The notes below the pieces were generated by a model. That model did no database searches, was not told the DNA's origin, and saw nothing but the letters and a program-made list of their open reading frames with translations. Below, one piece after another: positions 34,101 to 44,830 of a stretch of DNA of 64,000 bases; the stretch's first letter is position 1, and every line of letters starts with the position of its first letter. The DNA lies in assembly GCA_038380795.1 (NCBI GenBank), contig CM076280.1, positions 5,133,501 through 5,197,500 of the forward strand, written 5' to 3'. This stretch comes from Pyrocephalus nanus. Taxonomy: Eukaryota; Chordata; Aves; Passeriformes; Tyrannidae. A program made the position numbers and the translations under genes.

Positions 34101-35995
34101 TAAGATTTCTGGTTGACATCTCTTGGTTGCCTGTGGGGTCCGTGGGTGCATCATGGACACTGCTCTGAACATACAAAGTCATGAAAAAAGGATAATATTT
34201 GTTACTCTTAAGTTGGAGTTCTCTGTCTCCCTCCCTCATCTGCTTCCTCCCTCGTGCTCTTGCACACTCATTCTTTCTTTTCTCTCCCTCCTCCCTGCTT
34301 CCCCCCCTCTCCTTTCCACACCTGAGTTGAATCTAATGAAGATGCATAAAAAATGTTTCCATTCCATGAAATGCAATCCATCAAAACACACTTCATATAT
34401 ATTGTGCAGAAATGAATCCATTTCAGCCAGGAAGGCTGATAAATCAATTTAAGTGGAAGACTTTTGACAGTTTAATTCAAATTAAGTCCACTTTGTTCAA
34501 TTAGAGGGTAGCTGGAGGGGTGGTGGCAGGAAACAAACAGGATTGCTAGAACAAAACCTGCATTTTTTTTCTAGTCTGAAGCCATCTGTGGATCATTTTT
34601 CTTAAAGGAGGGACAGAGAGATACTAATTAACACACAATCAGTGACCAGCAAATTACTCGTTTTTAAAATCTAATCTATATTTTGCACAACATTCCTGCC
34701 TACCTTTCTGTGAGCTGCGACAGTCATGGGTTCTGCTGTGGGTGTCAAGTACTTTGGAATAACTCCAGCAAAAAGAACTTTGGGAAAGCCCCTTCCCCAG
34801 TGTCAGACAACAAGAAGTGTCTGAGAGACACATTCCCATGGGTCAAACCTTCACACAGCTTTTGTTTGGCTCACAGGCAGGGTTGGGACAGACGACCACT
34901 GGTGAGTGCCAGTTCTTGAGTTGCCCACACCATCCCCCCTGCACTGCCAGAGACAAGCCTGGCAACACAGTTTGTTTGGATATTCAGGCTGTTCTGGGGT
35001 ATGTTCCTGCAAAACATCGACTTTTCCCTGTGCACACAAAGGAGATGATTGCTGTCAGCTCAGACCTGGGAGGCAAAGCTGGGGAAACGTGGGCCTCCAG
35101 CTAATGGGATTAAATTCAACCCAGTTACCTGTTCTGTTCTGTGAAACTTGGTGAATCAATTCAGAATTCCCAGTGATCTGGGTTAAGAGAGATGTCGACT
35201 CCCAGATGTTTTAACACCTGAGAAAGCTGTGTTTTAGTGATTATTGAGCAATACATTTAAAAAGTGAATGACAGACCTGGAAAGCAGCATCTGCCTTTTC
35301 ACTTTCTAACATATTTTCTCAGCCAAACTGAGGTTTTCAAGTTCACAGTGCAAAATGTAACTGAATTTCATCCAAGTCTGCAGACTCCCTAACGCTTTCT
35401 ACGCTTGGATTGGTAAAGAACGACCAATTCTCTCTTTTTTTTTTTTCTCTCTACAGTTTTGCAAAATTGAGTCCTTGTCACTGACAGATGGAAAAACAAA
35501 GACTTTAGCAATTAGCAGGATAATGTATTTCATGGGATTTGGGTGAGTTTTTCTTCTACTTTCTTGCTCAGAGTTGGTGAGCAGCTCAGAAAATACACTT
35601 TTTCTTTTCCTTCTGACAGACAGATCTCTTCAAAAAAATGGCAATTCTTTGTGCAGGTAGCACAAGTGGAGTCTAGAAGGAACAGCTAGAATAGATATGG
35701 TGGAAATTTGCCTCCTGTTACCTTCTGACTGGAGTCTGACTAATCCAGGCCTCCAAAATACAAAGCTTTTCATTTAGGCTGGTATAAGAGCAGTGGAAGA
35801 TATTTGTGGAGGCAAGTATTTCAGTTCAAAATAGCTACCACAGCAAGTTATTTTCCTTGCCTGCTGAAACTCCTGAGTCCAACAAACCCCGTCGCTGCCT
35901 CCCAGTGCTGGATGGCAATTTTATAAAACCTTCTGCCAGCTGCCAAGGGAGCAAGACCAGGAGAAATCAAGTGGTGGATGTCCAAAATGTTTTGG
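34101..35995. other. Non-coding, pyrimidine-rich patch
   Basis: 34209-34320 is dominated by C/T (CTCCCTCCCTCATCTGCTTCC and similar). 34440-34500 has AAGTGGAAG-like AT-rich text. A short T run lies at 35434-35446. No gene or element is recognised. Confidence 0.5.
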
Positions 35996-35996
35996 T

Positions 35997-36027
<31 letters not shown>

Positions 36028-36058
36028 GCCTTCTTTTTTTTTTTTTTTTTTTTTTTTT
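35996..36058. repeat. Long interrupted poly-T tract
   Basis: About 63 bases of T with a single C and one GCCTTC interruption, ending in CCCC. It is followed within 60 bases by an (ATTT)n run, so the whole zone 35996-36150 is T-rich on plus. Confidence 0.95.
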
Positions 36059-36116
36059 CCCCAAAAAACTAGGTTGTTTCCAGAATGGACCCTGTTTTCA
36101 CTGGAACTGGGGTTTG

Positions 36117-36150
36117 TTTTATTTATTTATTTATTTATTTATTTATTTTT
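36117..36150. repeat. (ATTT)n tetranucleotide repeat
   Basis: About eight perfect ATTT units followed by extra T bases. It is a classic vertebrate microsatellite, likely polymorphic in length. Confidence 0.95.
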
Positions 36151-38937
36151 CTTCCTTGTGTGTGTCTCTATGTGTGTGTGTGGAGGGGAAATAGGTGAAA
36201 AAAGCATGGTAATTTAAACCATTTCCCAGAAAGGAAAACAAACAAACAACCACTCAAACAATCAACCACTCAAGTGAATCCTTGGGAAAGAACTTCTTTA
36301 AGGAAAGAAAATGTACTGTCAGATGGAAAACTGGTTTGGGGGAGCGACAGTGAGGGAAGGTGGTTGTGACAATGGATAAAAGAGCAACTTGAAAACGAGC
36401 AGAGAGACTTCTGGTAGAGGGGCAAAGCCTTTATTTCACTGTACAAGTGTCTCTCGTGCCCTTTCAGCCCTGCCCTGGCAGTCCAGGGAGGATGAGGAGG
36501 TGCTGAGATCCTGCTGGAGTGGCTGCACTTCAGGTGACACTTTACAGCTCTGAGGGTTCCACGTCCCAGCCCTTGGAGAGGAGCCAGTCCAGAGGCTTCA
36601 GCTTCATTCTCAAACCTCTGCAGCACGTCCCCAGCCTGGACTTGCTATACCCCTTTCAAATGAATTTATGGCTCTATAAATGGTGAATCATTGTGTATAA
36701 TAAAGAGCAGAACAGATTTGAGTGGTATCCAATTTAATAATTACTTGAGTAACTCAATCATTTTCAGATATGTGGTTTCAGTGTCTGCAGACCTTGAGGA
36801 CCTGCTTGGAGCATTCAACAGACAAGATAGCACTTTTTATTGCCCTGTTACTAAACCAGTCCTTCACAGACCCTGCACATACCTCATGTACATCTCAAAA
36901 CTTTGGAAAGATTGTGTTCAGGCTTGGTGGGTTCGTCTGAGGCTGGGTTTGGAGGAGGATGTGCAGAGGACTTGTACCTGGACCTCCACATATTTGAGGA
37001 CCACTCCTCAGGCACATTATGAGAAATGTCTCTCTCTGTGCTCTGATAAATGATTAATTTAAAATCTGCAGTTTGCTATGTTTAAAGACAAGCAGTCCAG
37101 CTCCCAGAATTTTTGAGGTCTGCAGGGTTTCTTGATGGGCACAGAAAACAGGCCCCTTCTAGTTTGTATTCCTACATCAGATTTTAACGAGGCTGTGCTG
37201 AGCTCTGGATCCACAGTGCTTGGAAATGCAAAGCAAGACTCGAAGGTCATTTTTCCCCCTCTCCAAGATGAACAACAGTCAGATCCCAGTGGAGCATCCT
37301 CAGTGGTGCAGGTGGGTCCTTTCACTAACTGGTGAAGTTTCAACTCTGCAGCAAAGCTGAATTTAGACTGAGCAAGTGGAGTAGATGATTATAAACTAAA
37401 CATAGTGTTTTCTAAAGTCTTCTTATCTCAGAATAAAACAGAGTATTGTGAGAACTCTGTAAATCAAAAGTTTTCCATTACCCCAAGGGAGAACTGTCCT
37501 AGTTGGGACTCTGGGGAACTGTCACATCCTCTAACCTGAGGACAGCAAGGGCTGCTGAGAAGTCACTGTAAAAGCCACCTCTGCACTCAGTGCCTGGGAA
37601 AAGTGACAGCTCCCACATGAACCACCTGTGTGACAGCACCCTCACACCTGCACCAGAATCTGCAGTGGAAATTCCAGTTTCCCATCACGGGACTGTCAAA
37701 ATTTGCTCTGTCTTGAAATTCCTCATGCAAGAAATCAGCTCCAGGATGAGGCTGGGGACTTGGTTGCACACAGCAGTTTGCAGCCTGCCCAGGAGCATCG
37801 CCTGAGAAGGGCAATTCCCTCTTTGAAGGCTCACTTTGTTGTTGCAGAATTCTCACCTGCACCGGGGACTCTGCAGCTGAACGACAGTTATTTAAATAAT
37901 ATTTTTTATTTTTTTTTGCTTAATAAACTGACAGAGGTTAAAAGTGAGTCACTGAAAACAAATGGGCCCCCCCTTCTTTTCTAGCAGCAAGTTAAACCAC
38001 AGATTTTAGTGGAATAAATGCTGGTTTCCTATGGTCTAAAAGACCATGAGCTGATTTGACACGTGGATATTTCTGACTCTTAAGAAAGCAAATCTCACCC
38101 TTCCCTAAATTAAGACTTAGGTATCAAACCCTTCTGCTCCAAGTGCTTCCTCCTACAGAGAGAGAATACTCACAGTGTCCCTTCAACTCAACATCTTAAT
38201 TATTTTAAGTGGATACATTATGACTCTTTACTATATAATGCACACTAATATTTTAGATGAATAAATTTCAAAAAAGTATTTTTTCTTCTGGAAAATGCTA
38301 TTTTCTCTATTTGTCTATGTGGCTGTTGAGTTCCAGAGTGTGATAAATGACCAAGTGGTTCTTATCTGTGCATGGATTCTTTTGTTGGGAGAATGAACTG
38401 TGTGATAGTAGTATCTGCTATCTGTTGTGAATACAATCAGAGACTGCTGGTTTATATCCTTGTGTTATATCTCTGATCTTTAGTAACCCTAAATTTTAAT
38501 AAAAAATAAAATCAAAAGGAAAATAACTCTGGTCTACAATAAGTACAAGATTTGTTTAACTAAGCATCAAGAAGATTTTTTTTTTTTTTTTTAGCAGCTA
38601 AACTTGAATTCTCTGCTGGATCTGGGAGAAGAACAAGCACAAGTTAAAATGTTTGAGTTGTCACATTTCAAGTCATTGGAAAAAAACACAGTCTTTCCGC
38701 AATGAACTCCCTTGAAGCCAAGGACACTGAGAGTTGTCCATTCCTGCAGGCAAAATCACACCAAATTCAGGGCAGATTATGTGCCCATAAGGGTGGGCTT
38801 AGCAAACTAATGGTGGTGTTATCACCCAAGAGAATTTTGGGTGGTCAGAGCTTGTGCAGGCATTAGTTGGTAGTTGCTGAGGATGCTGTTTAGGCTCAGA
38901 GATCTAAACACTCTCTGTAATTCCATGAAAGAAAAGA
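36151..38937. other. Non-coding stretch, no gene recognised
   Basis: A 120-codon plus frame at 36691-37053 and a 118-codon minus frame at 36270-36626 show no recognisable domain. 36660-36720 and 38200-38300 are AT-rich, the latter with ATATAATGCACACTAATATT. A 16-base T run lies at 38577-38592. Confidence 0.5.
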
Positions 38938-39214
38938 GGGGTTGGTCTTTTCTCTCTAGTAAAAGCATCAGGGATAAGAGGAAAAGGCCTCCAGTTGCAC
39001 CAGGGGAGGTTCAGACTGGATATCAGGAAACATTTCTTCATGGCAGTGGTGCTCAGGCATTGGAACAGGCTGCCCAGGGCAGTGGTGGAGTCCCCATCCC
39101 TGGAGGGATTTAAAAGCCCTGTGGCACTTGGGAACGTGGGTTAGTGCTGAACGTGGCAGTGCTGGGGGGATGGTTGGACTCAGTGATCTTTTCCAGCTTT
39201 AATGATCCTATGAT
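38938..39214 (+). mobile_element. CR1 LINE 3' fragment
   Basis: Begins near GGGGTTGGTCTTTTCTCTCT, passes 'GATAAGAGGAAAAGGCCTCC', 'AGTTGCACCAGGGGAGGTTC', 'GACTGGATATCAGGAAACAT', 'AGTGGTGGAGTCCCCATCCC' and 'TTGGACTCAGTGATCTTTTC', and ends in AATGATCCTATGAT. It belongs to the 'GTGGTGGAGTCCCC' class, like the copies at 0.2 and 40.3 kb. About 275 bases remain, all downstream of the coding part that matters. Confidence 0.93.
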
Positions 39215-40261
39215 TTGCTTTATATGTGGTGTTTTGGGGCAGTTGGGCCCAAGGACTCAGGACAATTTGTATGGTGGCCTGCCCAGTGAAAAAATACTGA
39301 AGTCAGATTTGCATCTCATTAGGGATCCATCGGTTTTCCAAGCAGCACCACCTGGGTGTGCAGCATAAATCAGGGTGGGCACGTGGGTTATCAGTGCATG
39401 CACTGAGCTATTTCACCTTGTCAAAGATACATTGGACACCTGCAGGGCAAGGCTTGGTGGGAGGCACTGATGGTGGAGGTGGGGAAAGGGCTTTCCATAA
39501 GGAATATTTTTCACGGCGTAAGGACTTTGGAGAAAATTAATGTGAAACATTAAAAATGTTCCTTTTTAAAAGGGAATCCATTTTTTAGGCACAGTGAGAC
39601 ACTTCAGGTGGTGTGGCAGTGTTGAGTAATGCACACTGGAGTTATTTAACTTCATCTCATGCCTCACTATTCCCCAGGGGCACCCATTAATCAGCGTTAC
39701 CAGGCAGTTTGTCATGTCCTTTTGCTTAAATAATATCCATACCAAAATACAAGTAATGCAGGCACCTGGAAATCAGTGGGGGATCTGCCTGTGTCAGGAC
39801 AGAAGGATCTGTTTTGGAGGACATAGGAAAGCTGAAGGACTCCAGTTGTCTTCCATGAGCTTTGAATGGTGCTGTAGCAGATTGTTGGAGTGAGTATGTG
39901 TATCCCAACGGGAAAATGTGCCAGCCACCATTGGTGAACCTGGATCAGTCTGATAAATAAAGATATAAATAAGTCTGCAAGAAAATATGACACCAAACTG
40001 CAAAATTAATGTTGCCCCTGGGCACAAGCTTCAGCTTTTCTGCCAGATAAGGAGGGATTTTCAGGATGTGCAATCACAATTCATGTGAAATCACATCAAC
40101 AAGCTCTCCCTGCCTGCCCATTGGGCCAAAACACACATGAGGCTACCAGTTCTGGGGCAGATAATTCATTTTGGCTTTTGGTTCTCATGGCTCACCCTAC
40201 AGTAAGTGAGGAGTTGGTGAGGTGGATGTGTGCCCCCTGAGAGCCTGAATCCTGGGGGGAA
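39215..40261. other. Non-coding, no recognised feature
   Basis: Unique-looking DNA between two CR1 fragments. 39540-39600 is AT-rich. No exon-like or RNA feature is seen. Confidence 0.5.
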
Positions 40262-40406
40262 AGCCTATCCCTGGAGGGATTTAAATGTGTTGATGTGGTG
40301 CTTATGGACATGGTTTAGTGGTGGGCCTGGCAGTGCTGGTTTAACAGCTGGACTTGATGATCTTAAAGGTCTTTCTCAACCTACAGAATTCCATGATTCT
40401 CTGATC
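40262..40406 (+). mobile_element. CR1 LINE 3' fragment, strongly truncated
   Basis: Starts at 'CCTATCCCTGGAGGGATTTA', passes 'TGGTTTAGTGGTGGGCCTGG', 'GCTGGACTTGATGATCTTAA', 'AGGTCTTTCTCAACCTACAG' and ends in AATTCCATGATTCTCTGAT. Only the last about 145 bases of the element remain. Confidence 0.92.
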
Positions 40407-41195
40407 CACCAGAAGCTGAAAAAGCATCTCTGATTTTACCAGTGAACTCATACACTATCAGAACCTTTTTAACTGGGACACATTTTACCAGGGACACAAA
40501 ACCCCATGTCCTGCTAGCAATGGTTGCCTGCCATCTGCCCTTGCAGGTGGCATCAGTGATTTCTATACCTAAGGATGTGTGGGGGGAACTCTCCTGTCTG
40601 TCTACACACTCTTCCAGCCTGGCTACTCCAGAGCCCAGCTTTCCAAAGCAAAACTCTGGCAGAGCTCTACCCAGCTTTCTCTCTTGTTTGTCAGATTTGT
40701 GTTTAAACTGGACACCTGAAGGTTAAATCACTGCAGGCCCTCATCAAACCAGTAAATCACCTAATTCCCTACCTCCCCCAGCCAAAGGTTTTCTCTAACT
40801 TGTTAAGCAAAATACAGACAGCATGGGCTGCCATTCCTGCAGAACTCACCGGCCTTCCAACACCTGAAATAACTGGCAGACCTGTCAAAAATGACCTTCT
40901 TCCAACAACATCTCTCTCCTTTTTTATTCCCCCCCCTCCAGGTAGGGGGGTGGGGAAGGTTGGAAAACTGTAAAGATCAAGCCACAGCTGCATGTGGTAC
41001 CTAATTAAACAAGTGTAAGAAAGCAAAGAAAGGTCAGGTTGTCAAAAATCATTGCTGTATCTTTACTGGATTGTATTTAGAGACTGATAGCAGCAAAGAA
41101 AATAACTCAATAAAGCGAATGAGACCGGAATAACAAACTGACTCCAGGGACAGGCTAGTTTTGAAACACAAAAGGCTTCAGCTGCAAGATTTATG
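40407..41195. other. Non-coding, C/G palindromic patch
   Basis: Contains an imperfect C-run/G-run palindrome at 40930-40950 (CCCCCCT ... AGGGGGG) followed by TGGGGAAGG. No gene or element is recognised. Confidence 0.5.
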
Positions 41196-41235
41196 CATGT
41201 ATATATATGTATATATCTGTATGTGTGTATATACA
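41196..41235. repeat. TA/TG-rich microsatellite
   Basis: About 40 bases of GTATATATATG, TATATCTG and TATGTGTGTATATAC units, an imperfect purine-pyrimidine alternating tract. Confidence 0.85.
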
Positions 41236-41404
41236 CTCAGAGAGATACAAATTGAAGGAAAACAAGCACTGGAAATGACAGGAAAAGTGTTTGCAAAGAG
41301 TAAACAGATGACATTAACACGGGGGGGAAGGAGGTGGGACAAGGGAAGTTCAAACAGGAAATGTGGCACAAATTAGAGACTGAAAATACACAGACACAAC
41401 CAAA

Positions 41405-41629
41405 TAATTTAGGAAGAAATTCTTCTCTCTGAGGGTGGTGAGGCCCTGGCACAGGTTGTCCAGAGAAGCTGTGGCTGCCCCATCCCTGGAAGTGTCCAAG
41501 ACCAGGTTGGGTTGGAGCAAGCTGGGATAGTGGAAGGTGTCCCTGCCCACAGCAGGGGATTGGAGCGAGATGAGCTTTAAGGTCCCTTCCCACCCAAAGC
41601 ATTCTGTGATTCTATGATGATTCTATGAC
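41405..41629 (+). mobile_element. CR1 LINE 3' fragment
   Basis: Reads 'ATTTAGGAAGAAATTCTTCT', 'AGGCCCTGGCACAGGTTGTC', 'GCTGTGGCTGCCCCATCCCT', 'GGAAGGTGTCCCTGCCCACA', 'TTAAGGTCCCTTCCCACCCA' and ends in a doubled tail, ATTCTGTGATTCTATGATGATTCTATGAC. It is the same class as the 16.5 kb copy. Antisense frames of 66 and 121 codons run through it. Confidence 0.95.
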
Positions 41630-42519
41630 AAAAGGAGAAGAAAATTAGTAAATAAATTATGGAGTGGATAGGAAGGGGAAAAACATGAGACAAGAGAAAG
41701 TACAGTGAGAAAGTCAGAGGAGGAGGCTGACATTGTGAGGACAGGGAAGGAATTCAGCCTGGAAGTGCTCCAAGGACTGGCTGTGCTGGCTGTGCTTTGA
41801 GAGAGCTGGGAAACTTTCAGAGTCACCAGTCCATGCAGACAAGACCTCTTCCCACCTACTTTCCCTTTCCTGCCATGTTCCCACTGCCCCTTTCTTATCC
41901 AACCACCCAGGGTGAGAAGTGCTGGTGTGAGCAGGATCCTGATGAATCCTGTGCTTGTGTCTTGTCGACCATCATGACAAGTGGCCTGATGGCGTGATTT
42001 TGGCACTGTACAGGGAGCAGAATATTAGGAAGAGAAAAGGGGGAAAGAGAAGAAAATCATCTCCTTGTGGAGGAGGAAAACAAAGCACAAATCTCACACT
42101 ACTGTGTTTCCTGGAGATGTGGTTTCATAGCAGTCTGAACAAGGTAAGTAGACCAGAAGGGTCTGAATGCTTTCTGTTATTAAACACATTTCTTCATTTG
42201 TTCTGCCTGGGATGGGCTCCAACCATTTGCTCCTCCTGTTTACGTCTGCCTGCCTATGACACCATTTAAATGTTTTATAAAGCCTGCTCTGCCAGCATCT
42301 GTACGCTGGGAGAAATTGTACAAGGAGAAAGGGGAAGAGAGGAAGATTTTTCTCCTTTTGGCAGAAAAGAATTTTTTCTCCTCTATTCCCCTGTAAAAAA
42401 ACCTTGGAAAAAGACACACATGGTGCCTTGCATTTAACAAATTGACAATGCATTTAAGTAGTGTACCACTGCAAGTATAATTGCAATTTGTTGTAATTTC
42501 TCCTCCAAATTCCACCCTG
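41630..42519. other. Non-coding, no recognised feature
   Basis: No element is seen. A consensus donor-like AAG|GTAAGT occurs near 42141-42149 without a plausible exon upstream. A 127-codon antisense frame at 41623-42006 is unrecognised. Confidence 0.5.
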
Positions 42520-42790
42520 ACACAGTTGATTTATTTTGCAAATCAGTGCATCTGGAGCGTGTGCTGTGTCACATTATGGGCCTTTGATACAGAACCTTTG
42601 TTTTATAACAGGGAAAATAATTAGCTTTCGGACAAGCTTGAGCTGTGATGTCAGAAGCTATCCATGGCTGCTGAAAGAAGTTATTAGTGCTGAGCTGATG
42701 AAGGCTTCCTGGCAAAGCTCTGCCTCTTTACTAATTTGTCTCTCTGGGATTTTAACAAAACTTAAAAAAATGAGGTAAGTGTAAAAAAAA
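42520..42790. promoter_or_regulatory. Candidate conserved element, exon-like in form
   Basis: Repeat-free sequence with TTATTTTGCAAATCAGTGCA (an octamer-like TTTGCAAAT near 42535), ACATTATGGG, GGAAAATAATTAGC (near 42611) and CTTTACTAATTTG. It closes with GAG|GTAAGT at 42772-42780. It could be a conserved enhancer or, less likely, an exon of 228 bases (42547-42774) that is open in one frame. I do not recognise the encoded peptide. Confidence 0.28.
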
Positions 42791-44179
42791 AAATCCATTT
42801 ATTTATGCATTAAAAAGATATGTATTTGTATAGCATAAATGCCAATAACATTGCTGCCAAGCTCTACAGACAGCTGAGAAATAAACAAAACAAAAGGCAT
42901 TACTTAGTTCCAGGGTAAACAACACTTTCCTCCGAGCAGGGAAACGTTTGGGCATTTTTTTTAATTAACTTTTTTTCTTCCTCCTCTTGCCCCCCCCCCC
43001 CCTTCCCCATCCTCCTTGAAATTCACAGGGTTCATTGGCAAGTCTGGTAATTATCAATCATTAACAGTGTCAGCTTTCCTCCAAGTGCCATCAGCAGAGC
43101 CCTCCCCCGTGTCACATATACCCGGAGGGGACACACATCCCTCCTGTGCTGTCCCTGCCCAGCACCAGGAGTAATTTCAGCCAAGCTGAAGCTGTTCCTC
43201 TCCCCCCGAACGAGGATACACCCAGGGAGGGAGAATCAGCCCCTGCCACTGCCACTGGAACAGCAAGTCCCCAAAGTGACTGCACTGCACGATGGTAAAT
43301 ATTATGGGAAGATATGGAGTGGGATGAATTAAAAGTTCCTGTCTGGATCTACAGAGGGTTTGATTTCACCCAGGAGGAATGAAGGAATGAGGATCACTCC
43401 GAGCCTTGGATGTCCAAGGCATAATCTAATTTCTCAATGTAGTCAACCAGTTGAAATGTGCAAAATATGGACTCCATTGGGAATCTGGCTGAGCTGTGTC
43501 TGATTAGTATGTGCAACTGTTCAGTGGCGGGTTTTTGTGAGCATTTAGCCTCTGCTTTAAACAGAATCATCACCAACTGGTTATTTTTTACTGTTATTAG
43601 GTTAGAAAATAGCACTGAGGTATACAACAGTAATCACAAAGCTGTGATGCCAGGGAAAAAATAATCATGTTAAATTGACCTTCATGAATAAAGAGTGAGG
43701 TTCCATTTCACCTCATTTCTGTTCATTTTAAAACCAGCATTAGGTTTTCTGGCATATAGTTTTTCATTGTTTGCTGAGCATGGCTCGATTAGAATGATTC
43801 ACTGTCTTTAATATTAGTGATTATGGTCCATTTCAATTACACAATGTGTTGTAGTTTGTTGTATTACTCTCCTGCCATCTCTCTGTTGACTTCCTTTGAG
43901 GGAAGCAAAAGGAGAGAAGAGAGAAAGAACGAGATGCTGAAAGCTGGAGATGGGGAAGTGACCCCCCCACCCCTTTCCCTAAATGGAATCCCAGTGGACA
44001 AGCAGCAATGTCTGCTTAACATTTAAATACAGAGTTTCAAACCCGGATGAAGTTACAGTCCCCAAGACACCACCTGAGATTCTGCCTGTTGGCCACTGAT
44101 CTGCCTGTTCCATGTATTCAACCAGAGAGAGCCAGCAAGGCAAGGAATGCTGCCTGCTCCGAGTGTGCTGTTGGGATTA
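42791..44179. other. Non-coding with a 13-base C run
   Basis: C run at 42990-43002. 43020-43260 holds mixed DNA with a few CpGs (CCCGTGTC, ACCCGGAGG, CCCCCCGAACGAGG). 43660-43830 is AT-rich, with GCATGGCTCGATTAGAATGATTC-like text that could be conserved. No gene is recognised. Confidence 0.45.
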
Positions 44180-44495
44180 AGGTGCCTCACTGGGGTCTGC
44201 AGCTTCCTCAGGAGGGGCAGCTCCAGTCTTTGCTCTGTGTGAGCAGGGACAGCCCCCAGGGAATGGCTGGAGCTGTGTCAGGGCAGGGTTAGGCTGGATA
44301 TTGGGAAAAAGTTCTTCCCCCAGAGCGTGGTTGGCACTGAACAGGCTCCCCAGGGCAGTGGGCACAGCCCCAAGGCTGCCAGAGCTCCAAGAGTGTTTGG
44401 ACAACGCTCTGAGGGACAGGGGGGGATTGTTGGGATGTCTGTGCAGGCCCAGGAATTTGACTTGATGAACCTTGGAGGTCATTTCCAATTCAGGG
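44180..44495 (+). mobile_element. CR1 LINE 3' fragment of a distinct class
   Basis: Reads 'GAATGGCTGGAGCTGTGTCA', 'GTTAGGCTGGATATTGGGAA', 'AAAGTTCTTCCCCCAGAGCG', 'ACAGGCTCCCCAGGGCAGTG', 'GTGTTTGGACAACGCTCTGA', 'TGTTGGGATGTCTGTGCAGG' and 'GGTCATTTCCAATTCAGGGT'. This 'GGACAACGCTCTGAGGGAC' class differs from the other copies in the window. The natural tail has been replaced by a pentanucleotide repeat, annotated separately. The left border at about 44180 is approximate. Confidence 0.9.
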
Positions 44496-44538
44496 TATTC
44501 TATTCTATTCTATTCTATTCTATTCTATTCTATTCTAT
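44496..44538 (+). repeat. (TATTC)n microsatellite grown from a CR1 tail
   Basis: Eight and a half perfect TATTC units lie exactly where the CR1 tail should be, and the run ends in TATTCTATGG, which still shows the ATTCTATG motif. Expansion from the tail by slippage is the simplest origin. The remarkable perfection suggests it is young or unstable. Confidence 0.95.
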
Positions 44539-44729
44539 GGTTATTTTTTTCGAGGGTGGAATCTGTTGCATTTAAAACATCGTTACAGAGCACTTGTTAC
44601 TCATTCAAGCATGAGAATTTGAGTGACAGGGGAAAACATGCCCTCTTCATATGGCACCCTTCTTTTCACCTTTGGGTTTAGCTGCGCTTTCTCACTTGCC
44701 AAGGAAATTGCACGTGTGTGGAGGAAAGG
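44539..44729. other. Non-coding, no recognised feature
   Basis: Mixed DNA after the CR1 tail, with short T run at 44545-44552. Confidence 0.4.
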
Positions 44730-44830
44730 AGGAAGGGATTTGACACATTTAATGGACATTTATAAGGGCTGCAAAGCATTTATTATAGTAGCAAATGAAT
44801 TAACTAATTATAGGTGACCATTAAATTGTG
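44730..44830. promoter_or_regulatory. Possible TAAT-rich conserved element
   Basis: ACATTTAATGGACATTTATA, GCATTTATTATAGTAGC and ATGAATTAACTAATTATAGG (about 44795-44814) lie within 80 bases, followed by GACCATTAAATTGTGG. Homeodomain-type cores are dense and the sequence is repeat-free. Composition-based call. Confidence 0.28.

Noticed and set aside
41237..41602. 121-codon antisense frame
   Set aside because: Begins inside the CR1 copy at 41.4 kb and is a translation of its reverse complement joined to flanking DNA.
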